From assembly GCF_030852425.1 (NCBI RefSeq), contig NZ_NSDM01000010.1:62001-126000 (forward strand): a DNA stretch of 64,000 nt. The letters are read 5' to 3'. The position numbers were made by a program, and so were the translations under genes. Shown piece after piece: positions 32,076 through 40,610 of this stretch (the first letter of the stretch is position 1; each line of letters starts with the position of its first letter). The stretch comes from Saccharothrix longispora (GTDB taxonomy: Bacteria > Actinomycetota > Actinomycetes > Mycobacteriales > Pseudonocardiaceae). The notes beneath the pieces were generated by a model that worked only from the letters and a program-made list of their open reading frames with translations, searched no databases and had not been told where the DNA came from.

Positions 32076-32093
32076 GTACAGCCAATGCTGTAC
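32076..32093. promoter_or_regulatory. Operator palindrome for CmtR-like repressor
   Basis: GTACAGC (32076-32082) and GCTGTAC (32087-32093) are perfect arms around CAAT. The site ends just before the cmtR-like start, so it overlaps the promoter or a leaderless transcript start. The location and symmetry fit an ArsR-family operator. Confidence 0.7.
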
Positions 32094-32102
32094 CGGGGTG
32101 GG

Positions 32103-33878
32103 TCAGGTCCGGTCGACGGGGGAACGGCCCGTGCCGGCGCTCAGGGGGGTCGGCCAGGCGGTGGGATCCGCCGGGTCCGGCGGGGCGGTCGCGCAGACGA
32201 CGTAGTAGCGGGGGGTGAGGGCGTTGAGGTGGTCGGGCAGCGCGGCCATGCAGAGGGCGTGCGCCTGCTCCGGTGTCCGCACGGCGTCCGTGGCGGTCAG
32301 GTGGGCGACCAGGGGGCGTCCGTCGACGGACGCGTGGACGCGGGCGACCGAAGGGCCCAGCGCCTCGTCCAGGAGCCGCTGCACCTCGACGAGGTCGACC
32401 CAGCACGAGTCGACCAGCACCCAGTCGGCGGTGCGGGCGATGGGCTCCAGGCCGACGAGGTCGCGGACCCGCCCCGGGGCGAGGTCGCCGGACGCGGCCT
32501 CGACCAGCAGCCTCTCGACGGCCAGGAGCAGCGATTCCATCTCGGACCGGGGCACCAGCCCGGTGTCCGCGCTCCACAGGTCTAGCCGGACGCGGTCGTC
32601 GACCTGGGTCAGGCCGAACCGCACCGGTGTCCCGTTGCGGTGCACCGGGCGCCACCGCAGCTCGGTGTGCGCCAGCGCGGCGGTGATCTGCTCCGGCCGG
32701 TGCCTGACCCCGGCGTTGGCGCCGGACCACGACTCGGGGACGAGGCTGTTGAACAGCGGGTCGTAGAGGAACCGCAGGCCCCGTTCGTGTTCGAGCCGCT
32801 CGCCCATCGCGGCCCGCTCGGCGCCGTCGTACCCGGCGTGCCTGCTCGCCTCCAGCACCGAGGTCCACGTGTGCTTGACCAGCGCGTCGAAGGTCCGGTC
32901 GCCGACCTCGACGGTGGCGATGCCGCCCTGCGCCAGGGTGCCGACGTAGCCGGCCAGCCTCCGGTCGAAGCGGTTGCTCGACAGCAGGGGGAACACCAGT
33001 TCCCGGTAACCGGTCCGCTGGGAGAGCACCGCGCAGACGGCGCCGAGGACGATGGCGGACCGGCTGGCCCGCGTGCGCGCCGCCACCTGCCGCACGGCCA
33101 TCGCCGCCGCCGCGGACGACAGCTCCACCGCCAGCGACTCGCCGGAGGCCCGCCTGCCCGGCAGGGCGTACAGGCAGCGGGGTATCCGCCGCGACTGCCC
33201 CTCCAGGTAGTCGAGCGCCGACTCGGCCCGCCGCCGCCCGGCGGGTGTCGCCTCCAGCTCGGCCTGGTCCAGCGGTTGGTGCCGGGGCGGACCCACCTGC
33301 CGCAGGGCCGGGTCGGCGAGCATCTCGGCGAACTCGCGCTTGACGACCTCGATGGCCCCGAGGTCGACGGCCAGGTGCGAGAACCCGGCGGCGCAGGCGA
33401 CCACCGTCCCGTCCCCGGCCGTGGCGACCGCGACCCGCAGCGCGGTGGCCACGGTGCCGCGTCGTTCGCGCAACCACCCGACGAGCTTCGCGGCCACCGC
33501 CGGGCGGTCGCGCGGTCCCCACGACCCCTCGCCGAGGGAGCACACGTCGAGCACGAGCACGCCGGTCCCCGCGACCACCTGGCGGGGGCGCTCGCCGACG
33601 ACGTACGTGGTGCGCAGGCCCTCGTGCCTGGCCACCAGCACGGCGAGCGACTCGGCCACGTCGTCGGTGGACACGCCGCCGGGCACCGGGAGCTCGACGC
33701 AGAGGATCGCGGCGAAGTGGTCCGGGGTGGGCTTGAGCCACTGCACGGTGTTGAGCTGGCCGAGGGTGAGCGGGCCCTCGCCCGCCCGCCGCCCGGTGAA
33801 GGCGACCGGGACCGGCTCCGCCGGCGTCAGCCGCACGCGTCGCCGGCGGTCCCGGCCGGTGTCGGTGGAGGTGGTCAT
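32103..33878 (-). CDS. Stand-alone condensation-domain enzyme
   Basis: A 591-residue condensation-type protein. PLTLGQLNTVQWLKPT opens the domain. The active-site motif reads SHLAVDL near residue 167 (HHxxxDG with the second His and Asp kept). The last 130 residues after VRDLVGLEPIARTADW match nothing I recognise; they contain a weakly A-domain-like C-terminal pattern. Last gene of the minus operon that begins at 38998. It would work in trans with the carrier proteins at 33885 or 36277. Confidence 0.75.
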   Translation of the reverse strand: MTTSTDTGRDRRRRVRLTPAEPVPVAFTGRRAGEGPLTLGQLNTVQWLKPTPDHFAAILCVELPVPGGVSTDDVAESLAVLVARHEGLRTTYVVGERPRQVVAGTGVLVLDVCSLGEGSWGPRDRPAVAAKLVGWLRERRGTVATALRVAVATAGDGTVVACAAGFSHLAVDLGAIEVVKREFAEMLADPALRQVGPPRHQPLDQAELEATPAGRRRAESALDYLEGQSRRIPRCLYALPGRRASGESLAVELSSAAAAMAVRQVAARTRASRSAIVLGAVCAVLSQRTGYRELVFPLLSSNRFDRRLAGYVGTLAQGGIATVEVGDRTFDALVKHTWTSVLEASRHAGYDGAERAAMGERLEHERGLRFLYDPLFNSLVPESWSGANAGVRHRPEQITAALAHTELRWRPVHRNGTPVRFGLTQVDDRVRLDLWSADTGLVPRSEMESLLLAVERLLVEAASGDLAPGRVRDLVGLEPIARTADWVLVDSCWVDLVEVQRLLDEALGPSVARVHASVDGRPLVAHLTATDAVRTPEQAHALCMAALPDHLNALTPRYYVVCATAPPDPADPTAWPTPLSAGTGRSPVDRT

Positions 33879-33884
33879 CGCCGG

Positions 33885-34820
33885 TCAGCCGATCATGCCG
33901 CGCAGCGCGGCCGGGTCGTCGTGCTCCCGCACCTGCCGCGCGGCGCCGGCCGGCCAGTCCGCGATCGGTGACGGCGCGCCGGAAGGGGCGCGGAAGACGT
34001 CGAGCGGCCCGGGGTACGGTCGCGGCTCCCAGTCGCGCACGGCGTCGTGGGCGGCCCGCCACACGCGCCGGGCGCGCGCGACGAACCCGGGCGTCTCGTC
34101 CGGGGGCACGAGGCCGCGCGCCCGCCACCGCTCCAGGACCTCCGGGTCGCCGTCATCGGGTTCGTCGAACCCGGGTTCGGCGATGCCGTCCAGCAGCCCG
34201 GCGTCGAGCACGGCCACGAGCCGGACCTCGGCGCCGGTGCCGGCGAGGTGGACGGCCATCTCGTGGGCGACCGCCGCGCCGGTCGAGCAGCCGCCGAGGA
34301 AGTACGGCCCCTCGGCCCGCACCGCCAGCACGGCGTCGACGTAGGCGCGGGCCATCGCCGGCACCGTGTCGAGGGGGGCCGCGTCCGAGTGCAGGCCGGT
34401 CGCCTGCAACCCGAACAGGGTGAACTCCTCGCCCAGCGCCTGGGCCAGGTGGGCGTACGCGCCCACCTGCCCGTTGGCGGGGTGCACCAGGAACAGCGGC
34501 GGTCGGGTCCCGTCGCCGCGCTGGATCGCGACGAGCGGGTCCGACAGCCGCTCGTTCTGCCCGCGCAGCCGCGTGGCGAGGCCCTCCACGGTCGGGTGCT
34601 CGGTCAGCGCGTTCAGGGGGAGCTGGACGCCGAACTCCTCGAACACGGCGTTGACGACCCGCGCCGCGTCCAGCGAGTTGCCGCCCAGCTCGAAGAAGTT
34701 CTCCCGGACCCCGACGGAGAACCCGATGACCTCCTGCCACTGCCGGGCCAGCCACAGCTCCACCGGGTCGCGCGGGTGCCGGTAGCCGGTGTCGATCACG
34801 TCGTCCGCGGTCGGGTTCAT
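33885..34820 (-). CDS. Carrier protein-thioesterase didomain (termination module)
   Basis: A 311-residue PCP-TE protein. The carrier site is FFELGGNSLDAAR (Ser49). The thioesterase has FLVHPANGQVGAY, the nucleophile in GGCSTGAAVA (Ser179) and a probable catalytic His in REHDDPAAL near the end. The arrangement is that of the last two domains of an NRPS, but on a separate protein. It should release or cyclise the final product. The ATG overlaps the stop of the AMP-ligase gene (ATGA). Confidence 0.85.
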   Translation of the reverse strand: MNPTADDVIDTGYRHPRDPVELWLARQWQEVIGFSVGVRENFFELGGNSLDAARVVNAVFEEFGVQLPLNALTEHPTVEGLATRLRGQNERLSDPLVAIQRGDGTRPPLFLVHPANGQVGAYAHLAQALGEEFTLFGLQATGLHSDAAPLDTVPAMARAYVDAVLAVRAEGPYFLGGCSTGAAVAHEMAVHLAGTGAEVRLVAVLDAGLLDGIAEPGFDEPDDGDPEVLERWRARGLVPPDETPGFVARARRVWRAAHDAVRDWEPRPYPGPLDVFRAPSGAPSPIADWPAGAARQVREHDDPAALRGMIG

Positions 34821-36280
34821 CGTGTGGGTGCACCGCCCTCGTGGCTGGGAGCCAGTCTCCAGCGTTGGACCTTCCCGGCCGCCGACCGGGGGAGCCGGTC
34901 GACGAACGTGAAGTGCTTCGGGATCTTGTAGCCGGCCAGCCGCCGTCCGCAGTGCGCGGCGAGGTCGGCCTTGCGGACGCTCGCGCCGGGCCGCAGCACC
35001 ACGTGCGCGCCGACCACCGACCCGAGCGCCTGGTGCGGCACGGCGAGGGCGACGGCGTCGACCACCGCGGGGTGGGCCATGAGCGCGGCCTCGACCTCGT
35101 GCGGGTCGACCTTCTCACCGCCCACGTTGATGGTGTCGTGGTCGCGCGGTTCGAGGTACAGGTAGCCGTCCCGGTCGAGCCTGCCGCGGTCGCCGACCGT
35201 GGCGAACCCGTCCGGGGTGGTGCGGATGGCCCGCTCGTCGACGTAGTCGGAGCGGCCGACGCGGTGCGGCGTCCGCATGAACACGGTGCCGATGACGCCC
35301 GGCGCGACCTGCTCGCCGCCGTCGTCCAGGACGCGGAGCTGGGTGAGGACGCCGCGCCCGACGGTGCCGGGTCGGGCGAGCCACTCGTCACCGCGGGCCA
35401 GCGTCACGCCGATGCCCTCGGTCGCGCCGTACAGCTCGAAGACCCGTTCCGGGCCGAGCAGGTCGATCCACCCGCGCTTGGTGTCCGCGTCGCAGCGGGC
35501 CGCGGTGTGCAGCACCGCGCGCAGGCTCGCGAAGCTCTCCGGCCGCGGGCGCGCGAGCAGCAGGATCTCGCGCATGTGCGTCGGCGTCAGCTGCACCCAC
35601 TCGACCCCGTGCCGCCGCACCAGGTCCACCGTCCACTCCGGGGAGAAGAACGGTTGCAGCACGACGGTGTTCATGTCCAGCAGCGCGTCCACGTACGCGG
35701 TGAAGGGCGCGGCGTGGTACAGCGGCCCGACGACGAGCTGCCGCTGACCGGTCCGCCAGCCCGTCTGCCTGATCACCAGGGACGGTGTGCGGGCGGCGTC
35801 GTAGCGCAGCGGCCCCGGCTTCGCGGAGATCTTGGGGACACCGGTGCTCGCGCCGGTCGCCAGCAGGTACGCCACCGGGGCGCCGACGGTCGTCGGCACG
35901 GTCGAGGCCGGCGGCCGGTCGAGCGCGTCCGCCAGGTGCACGTGCCCGAACCGGCGGCCGAGCAGGCCGACCAGGACGTCCCGCTCGGCGGGCGGGGTGG
36001 CGGGGTTGACCGGGAAGACCGGCACCTCGGCCGCGAGCGCCGCCGCGATGCCGATCGCCGCCGACGGGGTGTTGCCCGCCTCCACGACGACGCACGACGG
36101 GACGCCCGGGTCGAGTGCCGCGCGCAGCGCCGCCACCGCCTGCCCGACGGAGTCGGCGAACTCCCGCCACGACAGGGACTGCTCGGCCAGGGCCGCGTCG
36201 AACCCGACGAGCGCCGTCCGCCCGGGGGCGGAGCGCGCGATCGCGTCGATCCGCCGGTGCACGGAGAGGGTCATCGTCAC
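34817..36280 (-). CDS. AMP-dependent acyl/aminoacyl ligase
   Basis: A 487-residue ANL-superfamily enzyme. Core motifs: YLLATGASTGVPK (A3-like; the usual SG is replaced by GA), FELYGATEG (A5), TVGDRGRLDRDGYLY (A7) and the catalytic-Lys loop AAGKVQRW (A10). The start may be GTG 36280, which overlaps the preceding stop, or ATG 36274. It would adenylate a carboxylic or amino acid and load it on one of the carrier proteins coded on either side. The substrate cannot be predicted from sight. Confidence 0.82.
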   Translation of the reverse strand: MTMTLSVHRRIDAIARSAPGRTALVGFDAALAEQSLSWREFADSVGQAVAALRAALDPGVPSCVVVEAGNTPSAAIGIAAALAAEVPVFPVNPATPPAERDVLVGLLGRRFGHVHLADALDRPPASTVPTTVGAPVAYLLATGASTGVPKISAKPGPLRYDAARTPSLVIRQTGWRTGQRQLVVGPLYHAAPFTAYVDALLDMNTVVLQPFFSPEWTVDLVRRHGVEWVQLTPTHMREILLLARPRPESFASLRAVLHTAARCDADTKRGWIDLLGPERVFELYGATEGIGVTLARGDEWLARPGTVGRGVLTQLRVLDDGGEQVAPGVIGTVFMRTPHRVGRSDYVDERAIRTTPDGFATVGDRGRLDRDGYLYLEPRDHDTINVGGEKVDPHEVEAALMAHPAVVDAVALAVPHQALGSVVGAHVVLRPGASVRKADLAAHCGRRLAGYKIPKHFTFVDRLPRSAAGKVQRWRLAPSHEGGAPTR

Positions 36281-36786
36281 CGCAGGATCTCGGCCAACCG
36301 CCGGACACTGGACGCGCTGATGAACTCGTACACGTCCAGCGGCCGGTCGAACTCCGCTTCGAGGGCCGCGATGATGCCGAGCGCGGACAGCGAGTCGCCG
36401 CCGAGCTCCAGGAAGTCGTCGGTCGCGCCGACCGGGCGCACGTCCATCTGCGCCGACCAGATCTCCGCCACCCGGCGCTCGACGTCGTCGCGCGGGTCCT
36501 CGAAGAGCGTGCACCGGCCGTCGGCGACCGCCGCCACCAGGAACCCGACGTCCACCTCGCCCCCGACCACCGGGAGGCGCTCCACGACCAGCACGCCGGT
36601 CAACCCGCAGTCCTCGCCCAACCGCCGCCGCACGTGGTTGCGCAGCACCGGGCCGCTCAGGTACTCGGTCGGCTCGACGGCCGCGACGGTGACGTCCCGC
36701 CCGTCGTGGCGCACGACGGCGACCACCGCCGCACCGACACCGGGGTGCGCCGACAACGCGTCGGAGATCTCGGCCACGCTCACCAT
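36277..36786 (-). CDS. A-domain C-terminal subdomain fused to a carrier protein
   Basis: A 169-residue protein. Residues 1-80 resemble the small C-terminal lid of an adenylation domain (VSVAEISDALSAHPGVGAAV, RLPVVGGEVD in the place of the A10 loop but without its Lys). Residues 100-169 are a PCP with FLELGGDSLSALG (Ser132). It looks like the tail of an A-PCP module separated from its A core. The start is ATG 36786 or GTG 36783. It probably carries the unit activated by the ligase at 37547 or 34817. Confidence 0.7.
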   Translation of the reverse strand: MVSVAEISDALSAHPGVGAAVVAVVRHDGRDVTVAAVEPTEYLSGPVLRNHVRRRLGEDCGLTGVLVVERLPVVGGEVDVGFLVAAVADGRCTLFEDPRDDVERRVAEIWSAQMDVRPVGATDDFLELGGDSLSALGIIAALEAEFDRPLDVYEFISASSVRRLAEILR

Positions 36787-37556
36787 GTGCGCTCTCCCGT
36801 CAGCAGTTCGGCGACGAGGCCGTGCACCTCGGCCTCGCGCAGCAGGCTGGTGTGGTCCACGTCCAGCGAGAGGTTCCCGGCCGCGTCCACCGGCGGCTCG
36901 TGGCCCTTCGACGACACGAACAGGGGTGTTCCGCCGCGCGCGTCGAACCGGCCCTGGCCGGCCAGGAGCAGGAACTCGACGTACGCGGTGAACCCGCCGG
37001 TGAGCTGCTGCCGGAAGACCTCGTTGAGCGACAGCCTGCGGGCGACCTCGCCCATCAACCCGTCGTACCGCTCGACCAGCGCGGCGGCGATGCGGGGCAG
37101 GTCGTCCGGGTGCGCTTCGACCAGCTCGTCCGCCAGCGCCCGCGCGTCGGCCAGCTCGTCGGAGGTCAGGTGCTCCGCGGACGTTTCGATCGTCGAGGTG
37201 AACTCGTGGGCGATCGAGCCCGCGCTCGTCGTCACGGCGTCGAAGAGCACGGTCGCCGGCGGCGCGCCCGGCCCGGCGACCGCGTCGGCGACGCGGGTGC
37301 CCAGCGCGGCGCCGGCGCAGTACCCCAGCACCGCGCGGACCCGGCGTCCGGTCGCCGACACCTCCGCCACCCAGCGCTCGACGCACGCGTCCAGCGGACC
37401 GGTGCCCGGTCGCGCGAGGTGCAGGAAGCAGGCGTCCACCGCGACACCGGCCGCGAGGTCCGCGAAGCCCGCCGCGGCTCTGGCACCGGGGAAGTCGAGG
37501 CACAGCACGAGATCCGGCCCCCGGTCGACCAGTACCCGCCAGTGGGTCAACTCCAC
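36780..37556 (-). CDS. Thioesterase/alpha-beta hydrolase with Cys nucleophile
   Basis: A 258-residue alpha/beta hydrolase like an NRPS thioesterase. The nucleophile elbow is LGYCAGAALG, with Cys80 where Ser is usual. DAVTTSAG supplies a likely Asp and DVDHTSLLREAEVH the His. Cys-type thioesterases are known to make strained rings, such as the beta-lactone of obafluorin and the beta-lactam of sulfazecin. It overlaps the AMP-ligase gene upstream by ten bases. Editing, acyl transfer or ring closure are possible. Confidence 0.7.
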   Translation of the reverse strand: MELTHWRVLVDRGPDLVLCLDFPGARAAAGFADLAAGVAVDACFLHLARPGTGPLDACVERWVAEVSATGRRVRAVLGYCAGAALGTRVADAVAGPGAPPATVLFDAVTTSAGSIAHEFTSTIETSAEHLTSDELADARALADELVEAHPDDLPRIAAALVERYDGLMGEVARRLSLNEVFRQQLTGGFTAYVEFLLLAGQGRFDARGGTPLFVSSKGHEPPVDAAGNLSLDVDHTSLLREAEVHGLVAELLTGERTW

Positions 37557-38998
37557 CGTCCGACCTCCCCCGTGTCCACGGCCGCCGCCAGCGCCCGGTA
37601 GTCGACCTTCCCGCCGGACGTCTGGGGCAGCCGGTCGACGTGCCGGACGACGACGTGCCGGCCGGGCACGCCCAGCACCTCGGCGAGTCGCCGCCGCTGC
37701 CCCTCGTGCACGGCCGCGTCCCCGGCGCCGAACAGGTAGACGACGTCGTCACCGCCGATCACCGCGGCGGGGTGGTCCGGTCGTTCGACCAGGTGCTCCA
37801 GGTCGTCGAGGCTCGTGCGGACGCCGAGGACCTTGACGATCCGCTTGGTGCGGCCGGTCAGGTACAGGCGACCGTCGCGCAGGTACCCGAGGTCGCCGGT
37901 GTCCAGCACGTCCACCTCGGCGCCGCGGCGGAGGTCGTCCCGACCGGTCGCGTAGCCGAGCATGACCCCCGGACCCCGGTAGTGGACCGCTCCCTCGCCG
38001 GGCACGGCCCGGTCGTGCGCCCGCGCCTCCTCGATCGTGATGGTGCCACCGGGCACCGCGACGCCCACCGACCCGAGGTGGTCCGGGAGGTCGGCCGGGT
38101 CGAGGCAGGCGATCCGCGAGGTGGCCTCGGTCTGGCCGTACATCGGGACGAACCGGCCCCGCCGCCGCTCCATCACCCGCGCGAGCCGCAGCGTCAGCTC
38201 GTCGCCCAACCGCGCGCCCGCCTGCGTCATCGTGCGGATACGCGTGCGCTCCAACAGGTTCGCGTGAGCGGGGCCGAACGCCGCGTAGGTCGTCGGCACG
38301 GCGGCGAACGAGGTCGCGCCCGCCCTGGCCAGGTGGTCCCACGTCGCCAGCGCCAGCGGTGACCCGTCGCCGAGCACGATGCTCGCGCCGGCCAGCAGGT
38401 GGCTGTTCACCACCGACAGCCCGTAGGCGCGGGTGATGGGCAACGTGGTCGGCGCGCGTTCCGCCGCGGTGATGCCCAGCGCGCGGGTGACGGCGGCGGA
38501 GTTGCCCGCCAGCGCCCCGTAGGACAGCCGCACCGTCTTCGGGCTTGCCGTGGTCCCCGAAGTCGCGAGCAGCAGCGCCGTCTCCGGGAATACGTCCCCG
38601 GCGGGTTCGGCCGCGCGCCGGCGAAAGAGTTTCGCGGCGCCGATCGCGCGGTCGACGGGTTCGTAATCGGAGTCGGCCGGATTCCCGCCGCCGGGAGCCG
38701 GCAGGACGAACTCCGGTCGGTACAGCGAAAGTATTTCGTGGGAAGCGGGCAGGAATGCGACCGTGTGGCCTAGCCGCAGTGCGGCGAGATAGGCGACCAC
38801 GGTGGGCAGGTCGCGGTCCCCGGCGCACAGCACCAGCGCTTTCCCGTTGTGCCGCAAAGCCTGTTCCGCCTCGGCGACCAGCCGGGCCACGTCGCCGTAG
38901 GACAGCGTCCGGCCGCCGACGAGGTGGACGGCAGGGGACCGCGGCGACGCCTGGTCGTGCGTCACGAGATCGAGCATCGCCGGCGGCATGGAGGTCAT
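37547..38998 (-). CDS. AMP-dependent ligase, first gene of the minus operon
   Basis: A 483-residue ANL-family enzyme. Motifs: LLLATSGTTASPKTV (A3), PMYGQTEATSR (A5), DTGDLGYLRDGRLYLTGR (A7/A8) and TSGGKVDYRAL (A10 Lys). The compact C-terminal lid and A3 resemble fatty-acyl-AMP/acyl-ACP ligases or DltA-like enzymes. No ribosome site precedes ATG 38998, and a later Met (MPPAM or MLDLV) could be used; the transcript may be leaderless. It probably activates the starter acid. Confidence 0.82.
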   Translation of the reverse strand: MTSMPPAMLDLVTHDQASPRSPAVHLVGGRTLSYGDVARLVAEAEQALRHNGKALVLCAGDRDLPTVVAYLAALRLGHTVAFLPASHEILSLYRPEFVLPAPGGGNPADSDYEPVDRAIGAAKLFRRRAAEPAGDVFPETALLLATSGTTASPKTVRLSYGALAGNSAAVTRALGITAAERAPTTLPITRAYGLSVVNSHLLAGASIVLGDGSPLALATWDHLARAGATSFAAVPTTYAAFGPAHANLLERTRIRTMTQAGARLGDELTLRLARVMERRRGRFVPMYGQTEATSRIACLDPADLPDHLGSVGVAVPGGTITIEEARAHDRAVPGEGAVHYRGPGVMLGYATGRDDLRRGAEVDVLDTGDLGYLRDGRLYLTGRTKRIVKVLGVRTSLDDLEHLVERPDHPAAVIGGDDVVYLFGAGDAAVHEGQRRRLAEVLGVPGRHVVVRHVDRLPQTSGGKVDYRALAAAVDTGEVGRWS

Positions 38999-39117
38999 TC
39001 TGCGGTCTGGTGCGAACCGCGGTCCATAGCCCGTATGCGGGCCGGCGGACGTGCTTGACGGCTTCGGTCGCGGTAGGGCACATTCCCGTTGACCTCTCGG
39101 GAAGGGAAGCGCTTGCC

Positions 39118-39378
39118 ATGACTCCTGGGATTCGCCAGTTCCTCTTCGAATCGTTGACGGTCATGAAATACAGCACGGCCGACATGGACGACGACACGGT
39201 GCTGGGCCCGGCCGGGGCCGACCTCGAATCGCTCGCCCTGGCCGAGCTGTCCATGCGGGTCGAGGACCACTTCGGCGTCCGGTTCGACGAGGACGAGGCG
39301 GAGATGTTCGCCGCCATGACGGTCGGCGAGTTCTGCGCCGAGGTGGCGCGTCGCGTGCAGACCGCCTCCGCCACGTGA
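39118..39378 (+). CDS. Acyl carrier protein
   Basis: An 86-residue acidic carrier protein. The phosphopantetheine Ser is Ser39 in GADLESLALAEL, followed by VEDHFGVRFDEDE. GGAAGGGAAG lies eight bases before the ATG at 39118. The stop overlaps the ketosynthase start (GTGA). It most likely serves the FabF-type ketosynthase next to it. The 119 bases between this gene and the divergent ligase at 38998 must hold two promoters; TTGACG at 39055-39060 is a possible -35. Confidence 0.85.
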   Translation: MTPGIRQFLFESLTVMKYSTADMDDDTVLGPAGADLESLALAELSMRVEDHFGVRFDEDEAEMFAAMTVGEFCAEVARRVQTASAT

Positions 39379-40610
39379 GCGAAACCGTTGCGGTGACGGG
39401 AATCGGGCTGGTCAGCCCGGTCGGCACGGCCGTGGAGGAGGTGTTCGAGGCGGTCTGCGCGGGCCGGTCCGGGCTCGTGCGGCCACCCGAGGGGCACGCG
39501 CTGCGCGGTGTCGTGGACGTGGCCGCGATCGGCCCGCCCGTCGATCCGGAGAGCGTCATCCCGCCGAAGGAAGCCCGCGTGGTGGACCGCTCGATCGTGA
39601 TGGGGGTGCGGGCTGCCGAAGACGCCTTGGCGGACGCCGGGATCGAGGTGGGGCAGGATGTCGACCCGTACCGGGTCGCGGTCGTGCTCTCCGGGGTCGG
39701 TGGGCTCGAAACCCTTGCGCGGCAAGCGGTCGAGCGGTCGCAACGCGGTCGCCTCGGGGTCAGCCCTTTCATGCTGCCCGGCGTCCTGCCGAACATGGCG
39801 GCCGCGCGGGTCGCCATCAAGTTCGGCATCCGGGGGTACACGTCGTCCTCCGGCACGGCGTGCGCGGCGGGCGGGCAGTCGATCGGCGAGGCGGTGCGCA
39901 TCCTCCGGTCCGGTGAGGCGGACGTGGTGGTGTGCGGGTGCACCGAGGCCCCGCTGTTCCCGACGTTCGCCGATGCCTTCGGCAACGCCCTCGCCCTTGC
40001 CCGGGGCTGGTCCGACCCGACCACCGCGAGCCGCCCGTTCGACCGGCGCCGCAACGGTTTCGTGCTCGGCGAAGGTGCCGGCGTGCTCGTGCTCGAACGC
40101 GCCGGGTTCGCCCGCGCGCGCGGCGCCGCGGTGCTCGCCCACGTGCTCGGCTGGGGTGCGACCAGCGACGGGTACCACCCGACCACGCCCCGCCCGGACG
40201 GCTCCGGCGCCGCGCAGAGCATGCGGATCGCGCTTCGGGATTCCGGTCTGTCCACGAGCGACATCGGCTACCTCAACGCGCACGGCACCGGCACGAAGGC
40301 CGGTGACTCCGCCGAGTCGGAGGCGATCAGGGGCGTGTACGGCGACGGCATGCCACCGGTCAGCTCGACCAAGGGGGTCACCGGGCACCTGCTCGGCGCC
40401 TCCGGGGTCGTCGAGGCCGCCATCGCCGTCACGGCCATGCGCGAGGGGCTGCTGCCGCCGACCCACAACCTGGACGACCCGGACCCGGCCTGCGACCTCA
40501 ACCACGTCCGCGGCGAGCCGTCGGCCGCCGCGGTGGACGCGGTCATGTCCAACTCGTTCGGCTTCGGCGGTCACAACGTGAGCGTGGTCTTCGGGCGCGC
40601 CGATGGCTGA
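39375..40610 (+). CDS. FabF-type beta-ketoacyl-ACP synthase
   Basis: A 411-residue KAS I/II enzyme with a complete triad: Cys163 in GTACAAGG, His303 in NAHGTGTKAGD and His338 in KGVTGHLLGASG. SNSFGFGGHNVSVVF closes the fold. It should decarboxylatively condense an acyl chain with malonyl-ACP. The GTG start overlaps the ACP stop. There is no matching ketoreductase, dehydratase or acyltransferase gene in the window, so any reduction must be done by other enzymes. Confidence 0.9.
   Translation: MSETVAVTGIGLVSPVGTAVEEVFEAVCAGRSGLVRPPEGHALRGVVDVAAIGPPVDPESVIPPKEARVVDRSIVMGVRAAEDALADAGIEVGQDVDPYRVAVVLSGVGGLETLARQAVERSQRGRLGVSPFMLPGVLPNMAAARVAIKFGIRGYTSSSGTACAAGGQSIGEAVRILRSGEADVVVCGCTEAPLFPTFADAFGNALALARGWSDPTTASRPFDRRRNGFVLGEGAGVLVLERAGFARARGAAVLAHVLGWGATSDGYHPTTPRPDGSGAAQSMRIALRDSGLSTSDIGYLNAHGTGTKAGDSAESEAIRGVYGDGMPPVSSTKGVTGHLLGASGVVEAAIAVTAMREGLLPPTHNLDDPDPACDLNHVRGEPSAAAVDAVMSNSFGFGGHNVSVVFGRADG

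Noticed and set aside
36277-36786. A complete NRPS module
   Set aside because: Only a lid-like segment and one carrier domain are present; no A core or condensation domain in frame.
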